Part shown: positions 1 through 8,673 of the stretch, piece by piece
Layout of the letters: the number at the start of each line of letters is the position of its first letter
How positions within the stretch are numbered: the stretch's first letter is position 1
From: an uncultured Flavobacteriaceae bacterium
GTDB lineage: Bacteria; Bacteroidota; Bacteroidia; Flavobacteriales; Flavobacteriaceae
Assembly: GCA_947494205.1 (NCBI GenBank)
Contig: CANLUH010000031.1
Coordinates: 1-38,539, forward strand
Reading direction: 5' to 3'
Length of the DNA: 38,539 nt
Program-made: the position numbers and the translations under genes
Notes under the pieces: model-generated
Databases searched by the model: none
The model's input: the letters and a program-made list of their open reading frames with translations, nothing else
Told to the model about the DNA's origin: nothing

Positions 1-76
1 GTTCGCTTTTTCCTTGGATTTTCTGAATATTTCATAAATAAGTTGAATTTGTGTCAACTTATTTCAGGACGGGACA
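1..76 (-). mobile_element. IS end, left boundary (IS3-like), outward-facing
   Basis: These 76 bases are the exact reverse complement of 38464-38539. Read on the minus strand they start TGTCCCGTCC, contain AAGTTGACA as in many IS3-family ends, and then open a reading frame at 35 (MKYSENPRKKR, Lys/Arg-rich like an OrfA start) that leaves the window. So this is the terminal inverted repeat and the first codons of a transposase whose body lies outside. The family assignment rests only on the end sequence and the basic N-terminus and is inferred. Confidence 0.75.
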
Positions 77-83
77 TTTACAA

Positions 84-117
84 TAAAAAAAGCGACGTTA
101 TTAACGTCGCTTTTTTT
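84..117. terminator. Bidirectional intrinsic terminator
   Basis: An A-run, then GCGACGT (92-98) pairing with ACGTCGC (104-110), then a T-run. It is A/T-flanked on both strands, so it can stop transcription leaving the thioredoxin-like gene on the minus strand and transcription coming out of the IS side. Confidence 0.85.
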
Positions 118-134
118 ATACAATTAAAGTTAAT

Positions 135-656
135 TTATTTTTTAATAATAAACTGTTCACTAACAGTTTCTAATTCAGCATCTGTTAATTTAGAAGAAGC
201 TTTTAATTTCTTTACAAATTCTGCTACTTCTTTAGGAGTCGCTGGGCAGCCTAAGTTGTCACCTTTAGCATTAAGAGAGCCTTCAATAAGTTTACCATTA
301 CTATCAAAAATCACCCAAAATGGAAGTCCAGCGTTGCCACCACTGTAGCGATCATAAATAGCTTGAGCTCCAGGATTTTCTAAAGCTTTATTCTTTTTAG
401 ATTCCATAACCGTTAAGTGTTCTATAACATAATTATCTTCGAACATCTGTTTAGTAGCTTTAGACATCATGTTTTTGTCCATTTTTTTACACCAGCTACA
501 CCAAGAAGCATGGAACATTATAAAAACGTTCTTATTTTCCTTTTTAGCTTGTGCATAGGCGTTTTCAAGAATGACTTTAGAGTCTTCTTGAGCATTTACA
601 GTTGTTATGTTAGCAATAACTAAAGCAACGCAAAGTAGTAAGTGTTTAATTTTCAT
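135..656 (-). CDS. Secreted thioredoxin-fold protein
   Basis: A 173-residue protein with an N-terminal signal peptide (hydrophobic stretch to about residue 22, ending VNA). A thioredoxin-like domain follows, with a WCSWCKK motif giving a CXXC pair at Cys53/Cys56 and a probable cis-proline in GLPFWVIFD. It belongs to the thioredoxin_7/DUF255-like group that Bacteroidetes export to the periplasm, where members reduce or isomerise disulfides. The ATG start is placed by the signal peptide. The gene is monocistronic, runs away from the his operon and ends at the terminator at 84-117. The substrate cannot be told from sequence. Confidence 0.85.
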   Translation of the reverse strand: MKIKHLLLCVALVIANITTVNAQEDSKVILENAYAQAKKENKNVFIMFHASWCSWCKKMDKNMMSKATKQMFEDNYVIEHLTVMESKKNKALENPGAQAIYDRYSGGNAGLPFWVIFDSNGKLIEGSLNAKGDNLGCPATPKEVAEFVKKLKASSKLTDAELETVSEQFIIKK

Positions 657-756
657 AGGTTTATTTTTTTATATGTTAAAAATATGCTTTTTAAATTATA
701 GAAATTAGGATTTATAGAATATTTTTTTAGATATTTGCAAAAGAAATAACAAAGAC

Positions 757-813
757 ATGACATTTATTCAATTACATCATCATCATTTTCATACTGGCAA
801 TCAAGCGAGCTGA
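757..813 (+). CDS. hisL: His operon leader peptide
   Basis: A short frame encodes MTFIQLHHHHFHTGNQAS, 18 residues with five His codons among residues 7-12 (775-792), followed by TGA at 811. It lies 110 bp upstream of hisG and directly before a strong terminator. That is the layout of a ribosome-mediated attenuator: low His-tRNA would stall the ribosome on the His run. The His run immediately upstream of a full his operon makes chance unlikely. A weak -7-like box (GATATTTG, 730-737; consensus TAnnTTTG) lies 20 bp upstream. Confidence 0.88.
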   Translation: MTFIQLHHHHFHTGNQAS

Positions 814-876
814 AAATGTATTGAATAAAATCAACATATTTAAAAACCCGTTTGAACTAATCAAACGGGTTTTTTG
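763..876 (+). promoter_or_regulatory. Histidine attenuator (pause stem / antiterminator)
   Basis: Three pairings can be drawn. (a) TTTATTCAATTACAT (763-777), at the leader start, pairs with ATGTATTGAATAAA (816-829) with one bulge. (b) TCAAGCG (801-807), just after the His codons, pairs with CGTTTGA (849-855) with one G-U; this uses the 5' arm of the terminator and so is the likely antiterminator. (c) the terminator, 845-871. A ribosome stalled on the His codons would leave 801-807 free and favour (b). A ribosome reaching the stop at 811 would cover it and favour (c). The pairings are seen; the switch is inferred. Confidence 0.75.
845..875 (+). terminator. Attenuator terminator upstream of hisG
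   Basis: AACCCGTTTGA (845-855) pairs perfectly over 11 bp with TCAAACGGGTT (861-871), with loop ACTAA and a run of six T (870-875). It sits between the leader peptide stop and hisG, so it is the regulated terminator of the his attenuator. Confidence 0.92.
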
Positions 877-923
877 TTTCTACTTGTATGATTTAGTTCA
901 AAAAAATTAAGAAAAGTAGAATA

Positions 924-1781
924 ATGAACAAATTAAAAATTGCAGTACAGAAATCCGGAAGACTAAACGAGGATTCCATGAAAATCCTTAAAGACATTGG
1001 AATTTCTATAGACAATGGTAAAGATCAACTAAAAGCATCTGCGCAAAATTTCCCTCTAGAAGTATTTTATCTTAGAAATGGAGATATCCCTCAGTATTTA
1101 AGAGATGGCGTGGTAGATATTGCTATAATTGGCGAAAACGTATTAATAGAAAAAGGCAACGATTTACCAATAGTAGAGCGTTTGGGGTTTTCAAAATGTA
1201 AAGTCTCTATAGCAGTACCAAAAGAGTCTACAGCAAATGCATTAAAAGACCTAGAAGGGAAACGAATAGCAACATCTTACCCCAATACAGTTAATCAGTT
1301 TTTAGAACAAAATGGCATCACGGCTAATCTTCACATTATTAATGGCTCTGTAGAAATAGCACCAAACATAGGTTTAGCAGACGGTATTTGCGATATTGTT
1401 TCCAGTGGTAGCACATTATTTAAAAACGGCTTAAAAGAAGTAGAAGTATTATTAAAATCGGAAGCAGTATTAGCCGTATCTCCAAAAATCTCTTCAGAAA
1501 ACAAAACACTGCTCGAAAAATTACAATTTAGAATACAATCTGTATTAAAAGGAAGAAACTCTAAATACGTTTTGTTAAATGCACCAAACGATAAATTAGA
1601 TGACATTATAAGTATACTACCAGGAATGAAAAGCCCAACAGTATTGCCATTAGCTGAAGAAGGATGGAGTTCAGTACACTCAGTAATCGATAAAAATGCC
1701 TTTTGGGAAGTAATAGACGAACTAAAACAAAAAGGCGCACAAGGCATTTTAGTATGTCCAATCGAAAAAATGGTGCTTTAA
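924..1781 (+). CDS. hisG: ATP phosphoribosyltransferase (long form)
   Basis: First step of histidine synthesis: ATP + PRPP gives phosphoribosyl-ATP. At 285 residues this is the long HisG form, with two periplasmic-binding-like lobes (about 1-205) and a C-terminal ACT-like regulatory domain (about 210-285) through which histidine inhibits long-form enzymes; no HisZ is needed. The start MNKLKIAVQKSGRL and the PRPP-binding segment around residues 150-165 (ADGICDIVSSGSTL) are typical. It is the first structural gene after the attenuator and lies 26 bp before hisD. Confidence 0.97.
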   Translation: MNKLKIAVQKSGRLNEDSMKILKDIGISIDNGKDQLKASAQNFPLEVFYLRNGDIPQYLRDGVVDIAIIGENVLIEKGNDLPIVERLGFSKCKVSIAVPKESTANALKDLEGKRIATSYPNTVNQFLEQNGITANLHIINGSVEIAPNIGLADGICDIVSSGSTLFKNGLKEVEVLLKSEAVLAVSPKISSENKTLLEKLQFRIQSVLKGRNSKYVLLNAPNDKLDDIISILPGMKSPTVLPLAEEGWSSVHSVIDKNAFWEVIDELKQKGAQGILVCPIEKMVL

Positions 1782-1807
1782 TACTCTAACTAACTCCTAG
1801 ACAACAG

Positions 1808-3091
1808 ATGAAAACAATTATAAATCCAGAAAGAAGCGATTGGGCTACAATTTTACAAAGACCAACACAAACAATAGACGATATAGAAACAACCGTTAAT
1901 CAAATTTTCGATGATGTAAAACGTAACGGAGACAAAGCTATAGACAAGTATACCAAGTTATTTGATGGTGTTAACCTAGAAACTAATGTCGTTACTCTTG
2001 AAGCTATAGAAGAAGCCTCTGCATTAGTGCCAGAAACATTAAAAGAAGCTATAAAAACAGCAAAAGCGAATATAGAAACCTTTCATAAAGCACAAAAAAC
2101 AGAAGTCGTATCTGTAGAAACCATTAAGGGCGTTTCTTGTTGGCAAGAAAAAAGACCTATCGAAAAAATAGGATTATACATTCCTGGCGGTACAGCACCA
2201 TTATTTTCTACAGTTTTAATGTTAGCTGCTCCAGCAACAATTGCAGGATGTAAAGAATTGGTGTTATGTACACCACCGAATAAAAAAGGTAAAGTAGCAA
2301 ACGAAATATTATACGCAGCACAATTATGTGGTGTAACTAAAATTATAAAAGTAGGTGGTATACAGGCCATAGCAGGTTTAACGTTTGGTACAGAAACTAT
2401 TCCGGCAGTATATAAAATATTTGGACCAGGAAATCAGTTTGTAACAGTGGCAAAACAATTAGCAACCAAGTTTGGTGTTGCTATAGATATGCCAGCAGGG
2501 CCAAGCGAATTATTAGTAGTGGCAGACGATAGTGCAAATGCAGCCTATGTTGCTTCAGACTTATTAAGCCAAGCAGAACACGGGACAGATAGTCAAGTTA
2601 TTTTAGTCTCTACTTCAAAAATGCTAATCGAAAAGGTTTCAAACGAAATTAACAAGCAAATAAGTGTATTGCCAAGAAAGGCTATTGCAGAGAAAGCTAT
2701 TCAGAATTCAAAATTAATTTACGTAGAAGACGATGCAACAGCTTTAGAATTAATAAATGAATATGGCCCAGAACATTTCATTGTATGTTCAGAAAAAGAA
2801 GACCTCTATATTAATAGAATAAGTAACGCTGGTTCTGTATTTATAGGTAATTACACACCCGAAAGTGCTGGAGATTATGCCTCAGGAACAAACCATACCT
2901 TACCAACTAACGGATTCTCTAAAGCCTATTCTGGTGTAAATCTAGACAGTTTTACAAAGAGTATAACCTTTCAAAAAATAACAAAACAAGGACTATTAAA
3001 TATAGGAAATACTATAGAATTAATGGCAGAAGCAGAAGGTTTACAAGCACATAAAAACGCTGTTAGTATTCGCTTAAAAGACCTCGTTTAA
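1808..3091 (+). CDS. hisD: Histidinol dehydrogenase
   Basis: Catalyses the last two steps, L-histidinol to L-histidinal to L-histidine, with 2 NAD+ and zinc. It is 427 residues, the normal family length. The zinc-ligand region LLSQAEHGTDSQ (Gln255, His258) and the catalytic pair in GPEHF (Glu322, His323) are intact. The NAD-binding part includes YIPGGTAP near residue 125. Cytosolic. It follows hisG closely; hisC starts 85 bp downstream after a spacer with no recognisable repeat. Confidence 0.97.
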   Translation: MKTIINPERSDWATILQRPTQTIDDIETTVNQIFDDVKRNGDKAIDKYTKLFDGVNLETNVVTLEAIEEASALVPETLKEAIKTAKANIETFHKAQKTEVVSVETIKGVSCWQEKRPIEKIGLYIPGGTAPLFSTVLMLAAPATIAGCKELVLCTPPNKKGKVANEILYAAQLCGVTKIIKVGGIQAIAGLTFGTETIPAVYKIFGPGNQFVTVAKQLATKFGVAIDMPAGPSELLVVADDSANAAYVASDLLSQAEHGTDSQVILVSTSKMLIEKVSNEINKQISVLPRKAIAEKAIQNSKLIYVEDDATALELINEYGPEHFIVCSEKEDLYINRISNAGSVFIGNYTPESAGDYASGTNHTLPTNGFSKAYSGVNLDSFTKSITFQKITKQGLLNIGNTIELMAEAEGLQAHKNAVSIRLKDLV

Positions 3092-3176
3092 AGATAGATA
3101 ATTTTAATCCATAACACCCTCTAACCAAATTAAATAATGTAGAATCTAAATTAAGTGCCTTAAATAACAAAGCAAT

Positions 3177-4211
3177 ATGAAAATTCAAGATTTAGTAAGA
3201 GAAAATATAAAAACGTTAGAACCGTATTCTTCAGCAAGAGATGAGTTTGAAGGGTTGAAAAAAGATATGGTCTTTTTAGACGCTAATGAAAATCCATTTA
3301 ATAATGGTGTAAATCGTTACCCAGACCCACAACACTATCGTATTAGAGAGTTGTTATCCAGCATTAGAAAAATAAGAATACAACATATTCTATTAGGCAA
3401 TGGTAGCGACGAAGTATTAGATCTTATTTTTAGAGTCTTCTGCGAACCTAAAAAAGATAATGTTATTACATTACCGCCAACGTATGGTATGTACGGCGTG
3501 TTAGCAAATATTAACAATGTAGAGACTGTACAAGTAGCGTTAGATGAGAACTTTCAGCCTAGAGTAGATGCTATTTTAGAAGCAGCTAATGAAAATTCTA
3601 AACTTTTGTTTTTATGCTCACCTAATAATCCTACTGCAAATAGTTTTGAAAGTGCAAAAATAGAAAGGCTAATTGAGGAATTTAAAGGCATTGTGGTTAT
3701 TGATGAAGCTTATATTGATTTTACAGAAGAAGAAAGCTGGATCCGAAAACTAAAAAAATATCCTAACCTAATTGTAATACAAACCTTATCTAAAGCATAC
3801 GGAATGGCGGGAATACGTTTAGGAATATGTTATGCTTCGGAATATATTATATCTATGCTAAATAGGATAAAACCACCTTACAATGTTAATGAGTTAACAC
3901 AACAGCGAGCAGCGAAAATTCTATTATATAAAGAAGGGTTAAAGCGAGAAGTTAATGTAATATTAGAAGAACGAGAGCAATTAATAAAATCTTTGAAAAC
4001 CATTCCATTTATAGAAAAAATTTACCCTTCAAACGCTAATTTTATTTTGGTAAAAGTTGATGATGCAAATAAACGCTATGCAGAATTAATAAAACACGGT
4101 ATTGTAGTAAGAAATAGAACAACACAGTCGTTATGTGAAAACTGTTTACGATTAACAGTAGGCACATCTAACGAAAACAGAAAACTAATGTATGCCTTAA
4201 AACAGTTATAA
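3177..4211 (+). CDS. hisC: Histidinol-phosphate aminotransferase
   Basis: A PLP enzyme converting imidazole-acetol phosphate plus glutamate into histidinol phosphate. At 344 residues it fits fold-type I class II aminotransferases. LDANENPF near residue 35 is the substrate-side motif, SPNNPTAN (about 148-155) and DEAYIDF (about 176-182) are cofactor-pocket motifs, and SKAYGMAGIRLG carries the Schiff-base lysine (Lys206). Third gene of the operon. Confidence 0.96.
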   Translation: MKIQDLVRENIKTLEPYSSARDEFEGLKKDMVFLDANENPFNNGVNRYPDPQHYRIRELLSSIRKIRIQHILLGNGSDEVLDLIFRVFCEPKKDNVITLPPTYGMYGVLANINNVETVQVALDENFQPRVDAILEAANENSKLLFLCSPNNPTANSFESAKIERLIEEFKGIVVIDEAYIDFTEEESWIRKLKKYPNLIVIQTLSKAYGMAGIRLGICYASEYIISMLNRIKPPYNVNELTQQRAAKILLYKEGLKREVNVILEEREQLIKSLKTIPFIEKIYPSNANFILVKVDDANKRYAELIKHGIVVRNRTTQSLCENCLRLTVGTSNENRKLMYALKQL

Positions 4212-4290
4212 AGGCAAAATAAAGACAGGTTTTCCACCTGCGTGGAAATGATAATAAAACAAAGATTCCCGCTTTCTCGGGAAATAAAAT
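4212..4290 (+). repeat. hisC-hisB spacer: two short palindromes
   Basis: This 79-bp spacer holds two hairpins: TTTCCAC/GTGGAAA (4231-4237 with 4242-4248) and TTCCCG/CGGGAA (4266-4271 with 4278-4283). The second ends 7 bp before the hisB ATG. Both look like degenerate members of the TTCCTGC..GCAGGAA palindrome seen again before hisA, hisF and hisIE. Confidence 0.6.
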
Positions 4291-5424
4291 ATGAAACGAG
4301 TATTATTTATAGATAGAGACGGTACCATTATAAAAGAACCGGCAGACGAGCAAATTGATGCGTTTGATAAGTTAGAATTTTATCCAAAAGTATTTCAATA
4401 TTTAGGTAAAATAGCAAAAGAGTTAAACTACGAAATTGTCATGATAACCAACCAAGATGGTTTAGGCACAGAAGTTTACCCGGAAAACACCTTTTGGCCA
4501 GTACACAACTTTATTATAAAAACGTTTGAAGCTGAAGGTATTGTGTTTAAAGAGCAATTTATAGACAAAACCTTTGCAAAAGATAATGCGCCAACACGCA
4601 AACCCAATACAGGTTTATTAACCCAATATTTTACTAAGGATTACGATTTAGCAAACTCATTTGTAATAGGCGATCGTTTAACCGACGTAGAGTTAGCTAA
4701 AAACTTAGGAGCTAAAGGGATTTATATAAACGATGAGACTCATTTAGGAACAGATGAAATTACCGTAAAACGAAGTGATTTAGACGAATACATTGCATTA
4801 GAAAGCAACGATTGGGAAGTTATTTACACGTTTTTAAAAGCAGAAGAGCGCACAGGTAACATTACCAGAAATACAAACGAAACCAAAATAGATATCGCTT
4901 TAAACCTAGACGGAACTGGACAAAGTAATATAGATACAGGTATTGCATTTTTTGATCATATGTTGGATCAAATCTCTAGACACGGACAGTTAGACTTAAA
5001 CATAAAAGTAGAAGGCGACTTAGAAGTAGACGAACACCATACTATAGAAGATACAGCTATAGCATTAGGAGAAGTCTTTGCAGAAACTTTAGGGAACAAG
5101 CTAGGGATAGAACGTTACGGATTCTGTTTACCAATGGACGATTGTTTATCTCAAGTAGCTATAGACTTTGGAGGGCGCAACTGGCTCGTTTGGGAAGCTG
5201 ATTTTAAACGCGAAATGATTGGTAAAATGCCAACTGAAATGTTTATGCACTTCTTTAAATCATTTAGCGACGGCGCAAAATGTAACCTAAATATAAAAGC
5301 AGAAGGTACTAACGAGCACCACAAAATAGAAGCCATATTTAAAGCCTTTGCAAAAGCAATAAAAATGGCAGTAAAACGAGATGTAGAAAAAATGATATTA
5401 CCATCAACAAAAGGCGTATTATAA
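4291..5424 (+). CDS. hisB: Histidinol-phosphatase / imidazoleglycerol-phosphate dehydratase (fusion)
   Basis: A bifunctional enzyme of 377 residues. The N-terminal HAD phosphatase (about 1-170) has the DxDGT motif with nucleophile Asp8 and Asp10, and a second-half motif [11 protein letters not shown]. The C-terminal dehydratase (about 188-377) has the metal-binding motifs [13 protein letters not shown] and [14 protein letters not shown], and a later NEHHKIEA. It catalyses steps 7 and 9 of the pathway. The fused form is the usual one in Flavobacteriia and enterobacteria. The spacer to hisH is 68 bp. Confidence 0.96.
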   Translation: MKRVLFIDRDGTIIKEPADEQIDAFDKLEFYPKVFQYLGKIAKELNYEIVMITNQDGLGTEVYPENTFWPVHNFIIKTFEAEGIVFKEQFIDKTFAKDNAPTRKPNTGLLTQYFTKDYDLANSFVIGDRLTDVELAKNLGAKGIYINDETHLGTDEITVKRSDLDEYIALESNDWEVIYTFLKAEERTGNITRNTNETKIDIALNLDGTGQSNIDTGIAFFDHMLDQISRHGQLDLNIKVEGDLEVDEHHTIEDTAIALGEVFAETLGNKLGIERYGFCLPMDDCLSQVAIDFGGRNWLVWEADFKREMIGKMPTEMFMHFFKSFSDGAKCNLNIKAEGTNEHHKIEAIFKAFAKAIKMAVKRDVEKMILPSTKGVL

Positions 5425-5492
5425 AAATGCTTTTAGCGTCTTGCGGTTAGCTATTAGCCAACAGCAAAGAGCCAAAGGCCAAAAGCTTAATA
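5425..5492 (+). repeat. hisB-hisH spacer with short dispersed motifs
   Basis: The 68-bp spacer contains TTAGCTATTAGCCAACAG and the near-repeats GAGCCAAAGGCCAAAAG. A similar string, with CCAATAGCTAATAGC and AAAAAGCCAACA, occurs in front of the RNA helicase gene at about 24172-24198. This suggests a dispersed non-coding element. No promoter or terminator is evident. Confidence 0.4.
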
Positions 5493-6074
5493 ATGAAACT
5501 AGTTATAATAGATTACGGTGCAGGAAACATAAAAAGCATACAATTTGCTTTTAAACGCTTGGGAGTAGAAGCAAAGCTATCTAATAATCCAGAAGATATT
5601 AAAGCAGCAGATAAAGTGATTTTTCCAGGAGTAGGCGAAGCAAGTTCGGCTATGCAGAAGTTAAAAGAAAGTGGTTTAGATCAATTAATACCACAACTAG
5701 AGCAACCTGTTTTAGGGATTTGCCTAGGGATGCAATTGCTATGCAATACAACCGAAGAAGGAAATACCAAAGGATTAGGGATTTTTAATGTAGATGTAAA
5801 ACGTTTTACAAACGACGTTAAAGTGCCGCAAATGGGATGGAATACGGTAACGCAATTACAGTCTAAATTATTTAAAAATATAAATGAAAACGATTTTATG
5901 TATCTAGTACACAGTTACTATGCAGAATCTTGTAAAGAAACCATTGCGACCACAAACTATGGATTAGATTATGCTTCAGCATTGCAAAAAGATAATTTTT
6001 ATGGCGTACAGTTTCATCCTGAGAAAAGTAGCATGGCTGGAGAACAGTTGTTAAAAAACTTTTTAGAGTTATAA
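5493..6074 (+). CDS. hisH: Imidazole glycerol phosphate synthase, glutaminase subunit
   Basis: A class I glutamine amidotransferase of 193 residues that supplies ammonia to HisF; together they form IGP and AICAR from PRFAR. The nucleophile is Cys77 in GICLGMQLL, and the other triad members are His175 and Glu177 in FHPEKS. VIIDYGAGN at the N-terminus is characteristic. It is separated from its partner hisF by hisA, as usual. Confidence 0.97.
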   Translation: MKLVIIDYGAGNIKSIQFAFKRLGVEAKLSNNPEDIKAADKVIFPGVGEASSAMQKLKESGLDQLIPQLEQPVLGICLGMQLLCNTTEEGNTKGLGIFNVDVKRFTNDVKVPQMGWNTVTQLQSKLFKNINENDFMYLVHSYYAESCKETIATTNYGLDYASALQKDNFYGVQFHPEKSSMAGEQLLKNFLEL

Positions 6075-6311
6075 ATGGTATAACTGTAAAAGCCTACAGA
6101 ATATATTTTGTACTCCATTAAAATAAGTTGTCTTACTGAGCGTAATCGAAGTATTCGAAGCTCTAAAGATTAACTAATTCTAAGATAAAGTATAGAAAAT
6201 AGGACGTCAGTTCGAGTAATTTTCGAAGGATGAGAAAATTGTATCGAGAACTATTTTAAAGTAAAGAATAAGTGTTAATTAAAAAGATTCCTGCCTTTGC
6301 AGGGAATAAAT
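6075..6311 (+). repeat. hisH-hisA spacer: dispersed repeat cluster
   Basis: This 237-bp spacer is built from repeat-like pieces: a CTGAGCGTAATCGAAG motif near 6138; GACGTCAGTTCGAGTAATTT..GAGAAAATTGTATCGAG (6204-6248), also found at 7963-8006; a tail (6243-6311) that is a diverged copy of 7081-7154; and the palindrome TTCCTGC..GCAGGGAA (6288-6306), ending 5 bp before the hisA ATG. No coding frame. Confidence 0.7.
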
Positions 6312-7082
6312 ATGAGAATAATACCAGCAATAGATATCATAGACGGAAAATGTGTACGCTTAACAAAAGGAGATTACAATACTAAAAAGATATACAACGA
6401 AAACCCGTTAGAGATTGCACAACAATTTGAAGACAGCGGTATAGAACATTTACACGTTGTAGATTTAGATGGAGCTAAAGCAAAACACATTGTAAACTAT
6501 AAAGTCTTAGAACAAATAGCTACAAAAACAAATTTAAAAATAGATTTTGGAGGCGGATTAAAATCTAATGAAGACTTAAATATTGCCTTTAACTCTGGAG
6601 CAAACCAAATAACAGGAGGGAGTATTGCAGTAAAAGACGCGACACTTTTTGAAACTTGGATTACCAAATTTGGAGCAGAAAAAATTATTCTAGGAGCGGA
6701 TTTTTATCCAGACACAGTAGGCGGTAAAATAGCAACTAACGGCTGGCAAGAAGAAAGTACTTTAGAATTAATCCCTTTTATAAAAGACTATCTTAAAAAA
6801 GGAATACAATATGTTATTTGTACCGATATTTCAAAAGATGGTATGTTACAAGGCCCTTCGTTTGAAACGTATAAAAAAGTAATAGATCAAGGAATAGTAA
6901 TAACAGATGATGCAGATATTACGCGTTCTATAAAGCTAATAGCATCTGGAGGTATTTCTGCTTTCGATGAATTACCAAAACTAGTAGAATTAGGTTGCGA
7001 AGGTGTTATTATAGGAAAAGCCATTTATGAAAATAAAATAAGCTTAAAACAGCTAGAGCATTTTATATTGAATACAAAATAG
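6312..7082 (+). CDS. hisA: ProFAR isomerase
   Basis: A (beta/alpha)8-barrel isomerase of 256 residues converting ProFAR to [22 protein letters not shown] is the canonical start, with catalytic Asp8; the second half has the matching acid in [13 protein letters not shown] chose the ATG at 6312. An in-frame TTG at 6297 would add five residues that the family lacks, and it lies inside a palindromic repeat. Confidence 0.96.
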   Translation: MRIIPAIDIIDGKCVRLTKGDYNTKKIYNENPLEIAQQFEDSGIEHLHVVDLDGAKAKHIVNYKVLEQIATKTNLKIDFGGGLKSNEDLNIAFNSGANQITGGSIAVKDATLFETWITKFGAEKIILGADFYPDTVGGKIATNGWQEESTLELIPFIKDYLKKGIQYVICTDISKDGMLQGPSFETYKKVIDQGIVITDDADITRSIKLIASGGISAFDELPKLVELGCEGVIIGKAIYENKISLKQLEHFILNTK

Positions 7083-7148
7083 TATAGAGAACTATTTTAA
7101 AATGAAAAATAAACGATTAATTTAAAAAGATTCCTGTTTTTACAGGAA
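7083..7148 (+). repeat. hisA-hisF spacer: second copy of repeat, perfect hairpin
   Basis: It shares GAGAACTATTTTAAA, a TTAATT..AAAAAGATTCCTG block and the AATATG start region with the hisH-hisA spacer. It ends in the hairpin TTCCTGT/ACAGGAA (7131-7137 with 7142-7148; loop TTTT), 6 bp from the preferred hisF ATG. Confidence 0.7.
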
Positions 7149-7154
7149 ATGAAT

Positions 7155-7910
7155 ATGCTAACAAAACGAATAATACCATGCTTAGATATTAAAAACGGAA
7201 GAACTGTAAAAGGTGTTAATTTCGTTAATTTAATAGATGCAGGCGATCCTGTAGAACTAGCAAAACAATATGCTATAAAAGGAGCCGATGAATTAGTGTT
7301 TTTAGATATTTCGGCAACTTTAGAAGGGCGAAACACTACTTTAGAAATGGTGCTAAGTGTGGCAGAGCAAGTAAATATACCTTTTACTGTTGGCGGTGGT
7401 ATTTCGTCAATAGAAGACGTAGATAGACTTTTAAAAGCTGGAGCAGATAAAATATCTATAAACTCTTCAGCAGTAAAAAGACCAGAATTAGTAAATGAAC
7501 TCTCAGGAAAATTTGGAAGTCAATGTATAACAGTAGCTATAGACGCTAAACAAATAGAAGGGGAGTGGATAGTACATTTAGCAGGCGGAAGTATTCCAAC
7601 AGAATTGAACCTTTTTGAATGGGCAAAAGAAGTAGAAACGCGAGGCGCAGGAGAAATTCTATTTACCTCAATGAATAATGATGGCACCAAAGCGGGATTT
7701 GCAAACGAAGCTTTGGCAAAACTGTCCAATAGCTTAAATATTCCAATTATAGCTTCAGGAGGAGCAGGAACTATTCAGCATTTTGTAGATACGTTCGAAG
7801 TTGGGAAAGCAGATGCCGCATTAGCAGCTAGCGTATTTCACTTTGGAGAAATTCCTATTTCAGAATTAAAAGAAGCATTAAAAGAACGTAATATTCCTGT
7901 AAGAATATAA
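7155..7910 (+). CDS. hisF: Imidazole glycerol phosphate synthase, cyclase subunit
   Basis: Forms IGP and AICAR from PRFAR using ammonia from HisH. It is a 251-residue (beta/alpha)8 barrel. [15 protein letters not shown] carries catalytic Asp11, and the second catalytic Asp is in VAIDAKQ. I prefer the ATG at 7155 because HisF proteins begin MLTKRI. An ATG at 7149 would add only Met-Asn and directly abuts the spacer hairpin. Confidence 0.96.
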   Translation: MLTKRIIPCLDIKNGRTVKGVNFVNLIDAGDPVELAKQYAIKGADELVFLDISATLEGRNTTLEMVLSVAEQVNIPFTVGGGISSIEDVDRLLKAGADKISINSSAVKRPELVNELSGKFGSQCITVAIDAKQIEGEWIVHLAGGSIPTELNLFEWAKEVETRGAGEILFTSMNNDGTKAGFANEALAKLSNSLNIPIIASGGAGTIQHFVDTFEVGKADAALAASVFHFGEIPISELKEALKERNIPVRI

Positions 7911-8041
7911 AGAACATACAGTTATTCCTACACAAGCAGGAATGACAGTTATATAAAAATAACGTCACTTCGAGTGATTTTCGAAGAAAGAGAAAATTGT
8001 ATCGAGCAGCTACAATTGTATAACAAGACATTAGATAAATT
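7911..8041 (+). repeat. hisF-hisIE spacer: dispersed repeats
   Basis: This 131-bp spacer holds ATTCCT..AGGAAT (7924-7929 with 7938-7943), another variant of the palindrome before hisA and hisF. It also holds GTCACTTCGAGTGATTT..GAGAAAATTGTATCGAG (7964-8006), a second copy of the element at 6204-6248. No gene or promoter is seen. Confidence 0.65.
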
Positions 8042-8641
8042 ATGACCATAGATTTTAATAAAAATAACGACGGATTAATTCCTGCTATCATTCAAGACGC
8101 TAATACTAAAACCGTATTAATGTTAGGGTATATGAATAAAGAAGCGCTAGAAAAAACAAAAGCAACTAATCTAGTTACTTTTTACAGTAGAACAAAACAG
8201 CGTTTGTGGACCAAAGGCGAAGAAAGTGGTAATGTATTAAACTTAGTAGATTTAAAAGTAGATTGCGATAACGACACTCTGTTAATTCAAGTGAACCCAA
8301 AAGGGCCAACCTGCCATAAAGGAACAGATACCTGTTGGGATACTACTAATTCTGAATCGTACGGATTCATTTCAAAATTAGAAAGCACAATAGAAGACCG
8401 CCGCACTAATGCAACTGGTGAAAAATCTTATGTAGCGTCTCTGTTTGAAAAAGGGATTAATAAAATTGCACAAAAGGTTGGAGAAGAAGCTGTAGAAGTG
8501 GTTATTGAAGCAAAAGATAATGACGATAATCTGTTTTTAAATGAAAGTGCCGATTTACTATTTCATTATTTAATGCTGTTACAAGCCAAAGGTTTTAAGT
8601 TAGATGATGTTGTTTCTATTTTAAAAGGACGAGAAAAATAG
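8042..8641 (+). CDS. hisIE: Phosphoribosyl-AMP cyclohydrolase / phosphoribosyl-ATP pyrophosphatase (fusion)
   Basis: A bifunctional enzyme of 199 residues for steps 2 and 3. The HisI part (about 1-110) has the zinc and magnesium motifs DCDNDTLL and GPTCHKGTDTCW. The HisE part (about 113-199) has the pyrophosphatase helix GEEAVEVVIEAKDND. The HisIE fusion is normal for the group. It is the last gene of the his operon; no terminator is seen before the acetyltransferase gene 32 bp downstream, so that gene may be co-transcribed. Confidence 0.96.
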   Translation: MTIDFNKNNDGLIPAIIQDANTKTVLMLGYMNKEALEKTKATNLVTFYSRTKQRLWTKGEESGNVLNLVDLKVDCDNDTLLIQVNPKGPTCHKGTDTCWDTTNSESYGFISKLESTIEDRRTNATGEKSYVASLFEKGINKIAQKVGEEAVEVVIEAKDNDDNLFLNESADLLFHYLMLLQAKGFKLDDVVSILKGREK

Positions 8642-8673
8642 TATTTTAGTATCTAACTAATAATTCTATTGTT

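Noticed and set aside
1331-1747. Minus-strand frame inside hisG
   Set aside because: It lies entirely within a conserved gene on the opposite strand and its translation has no family features.
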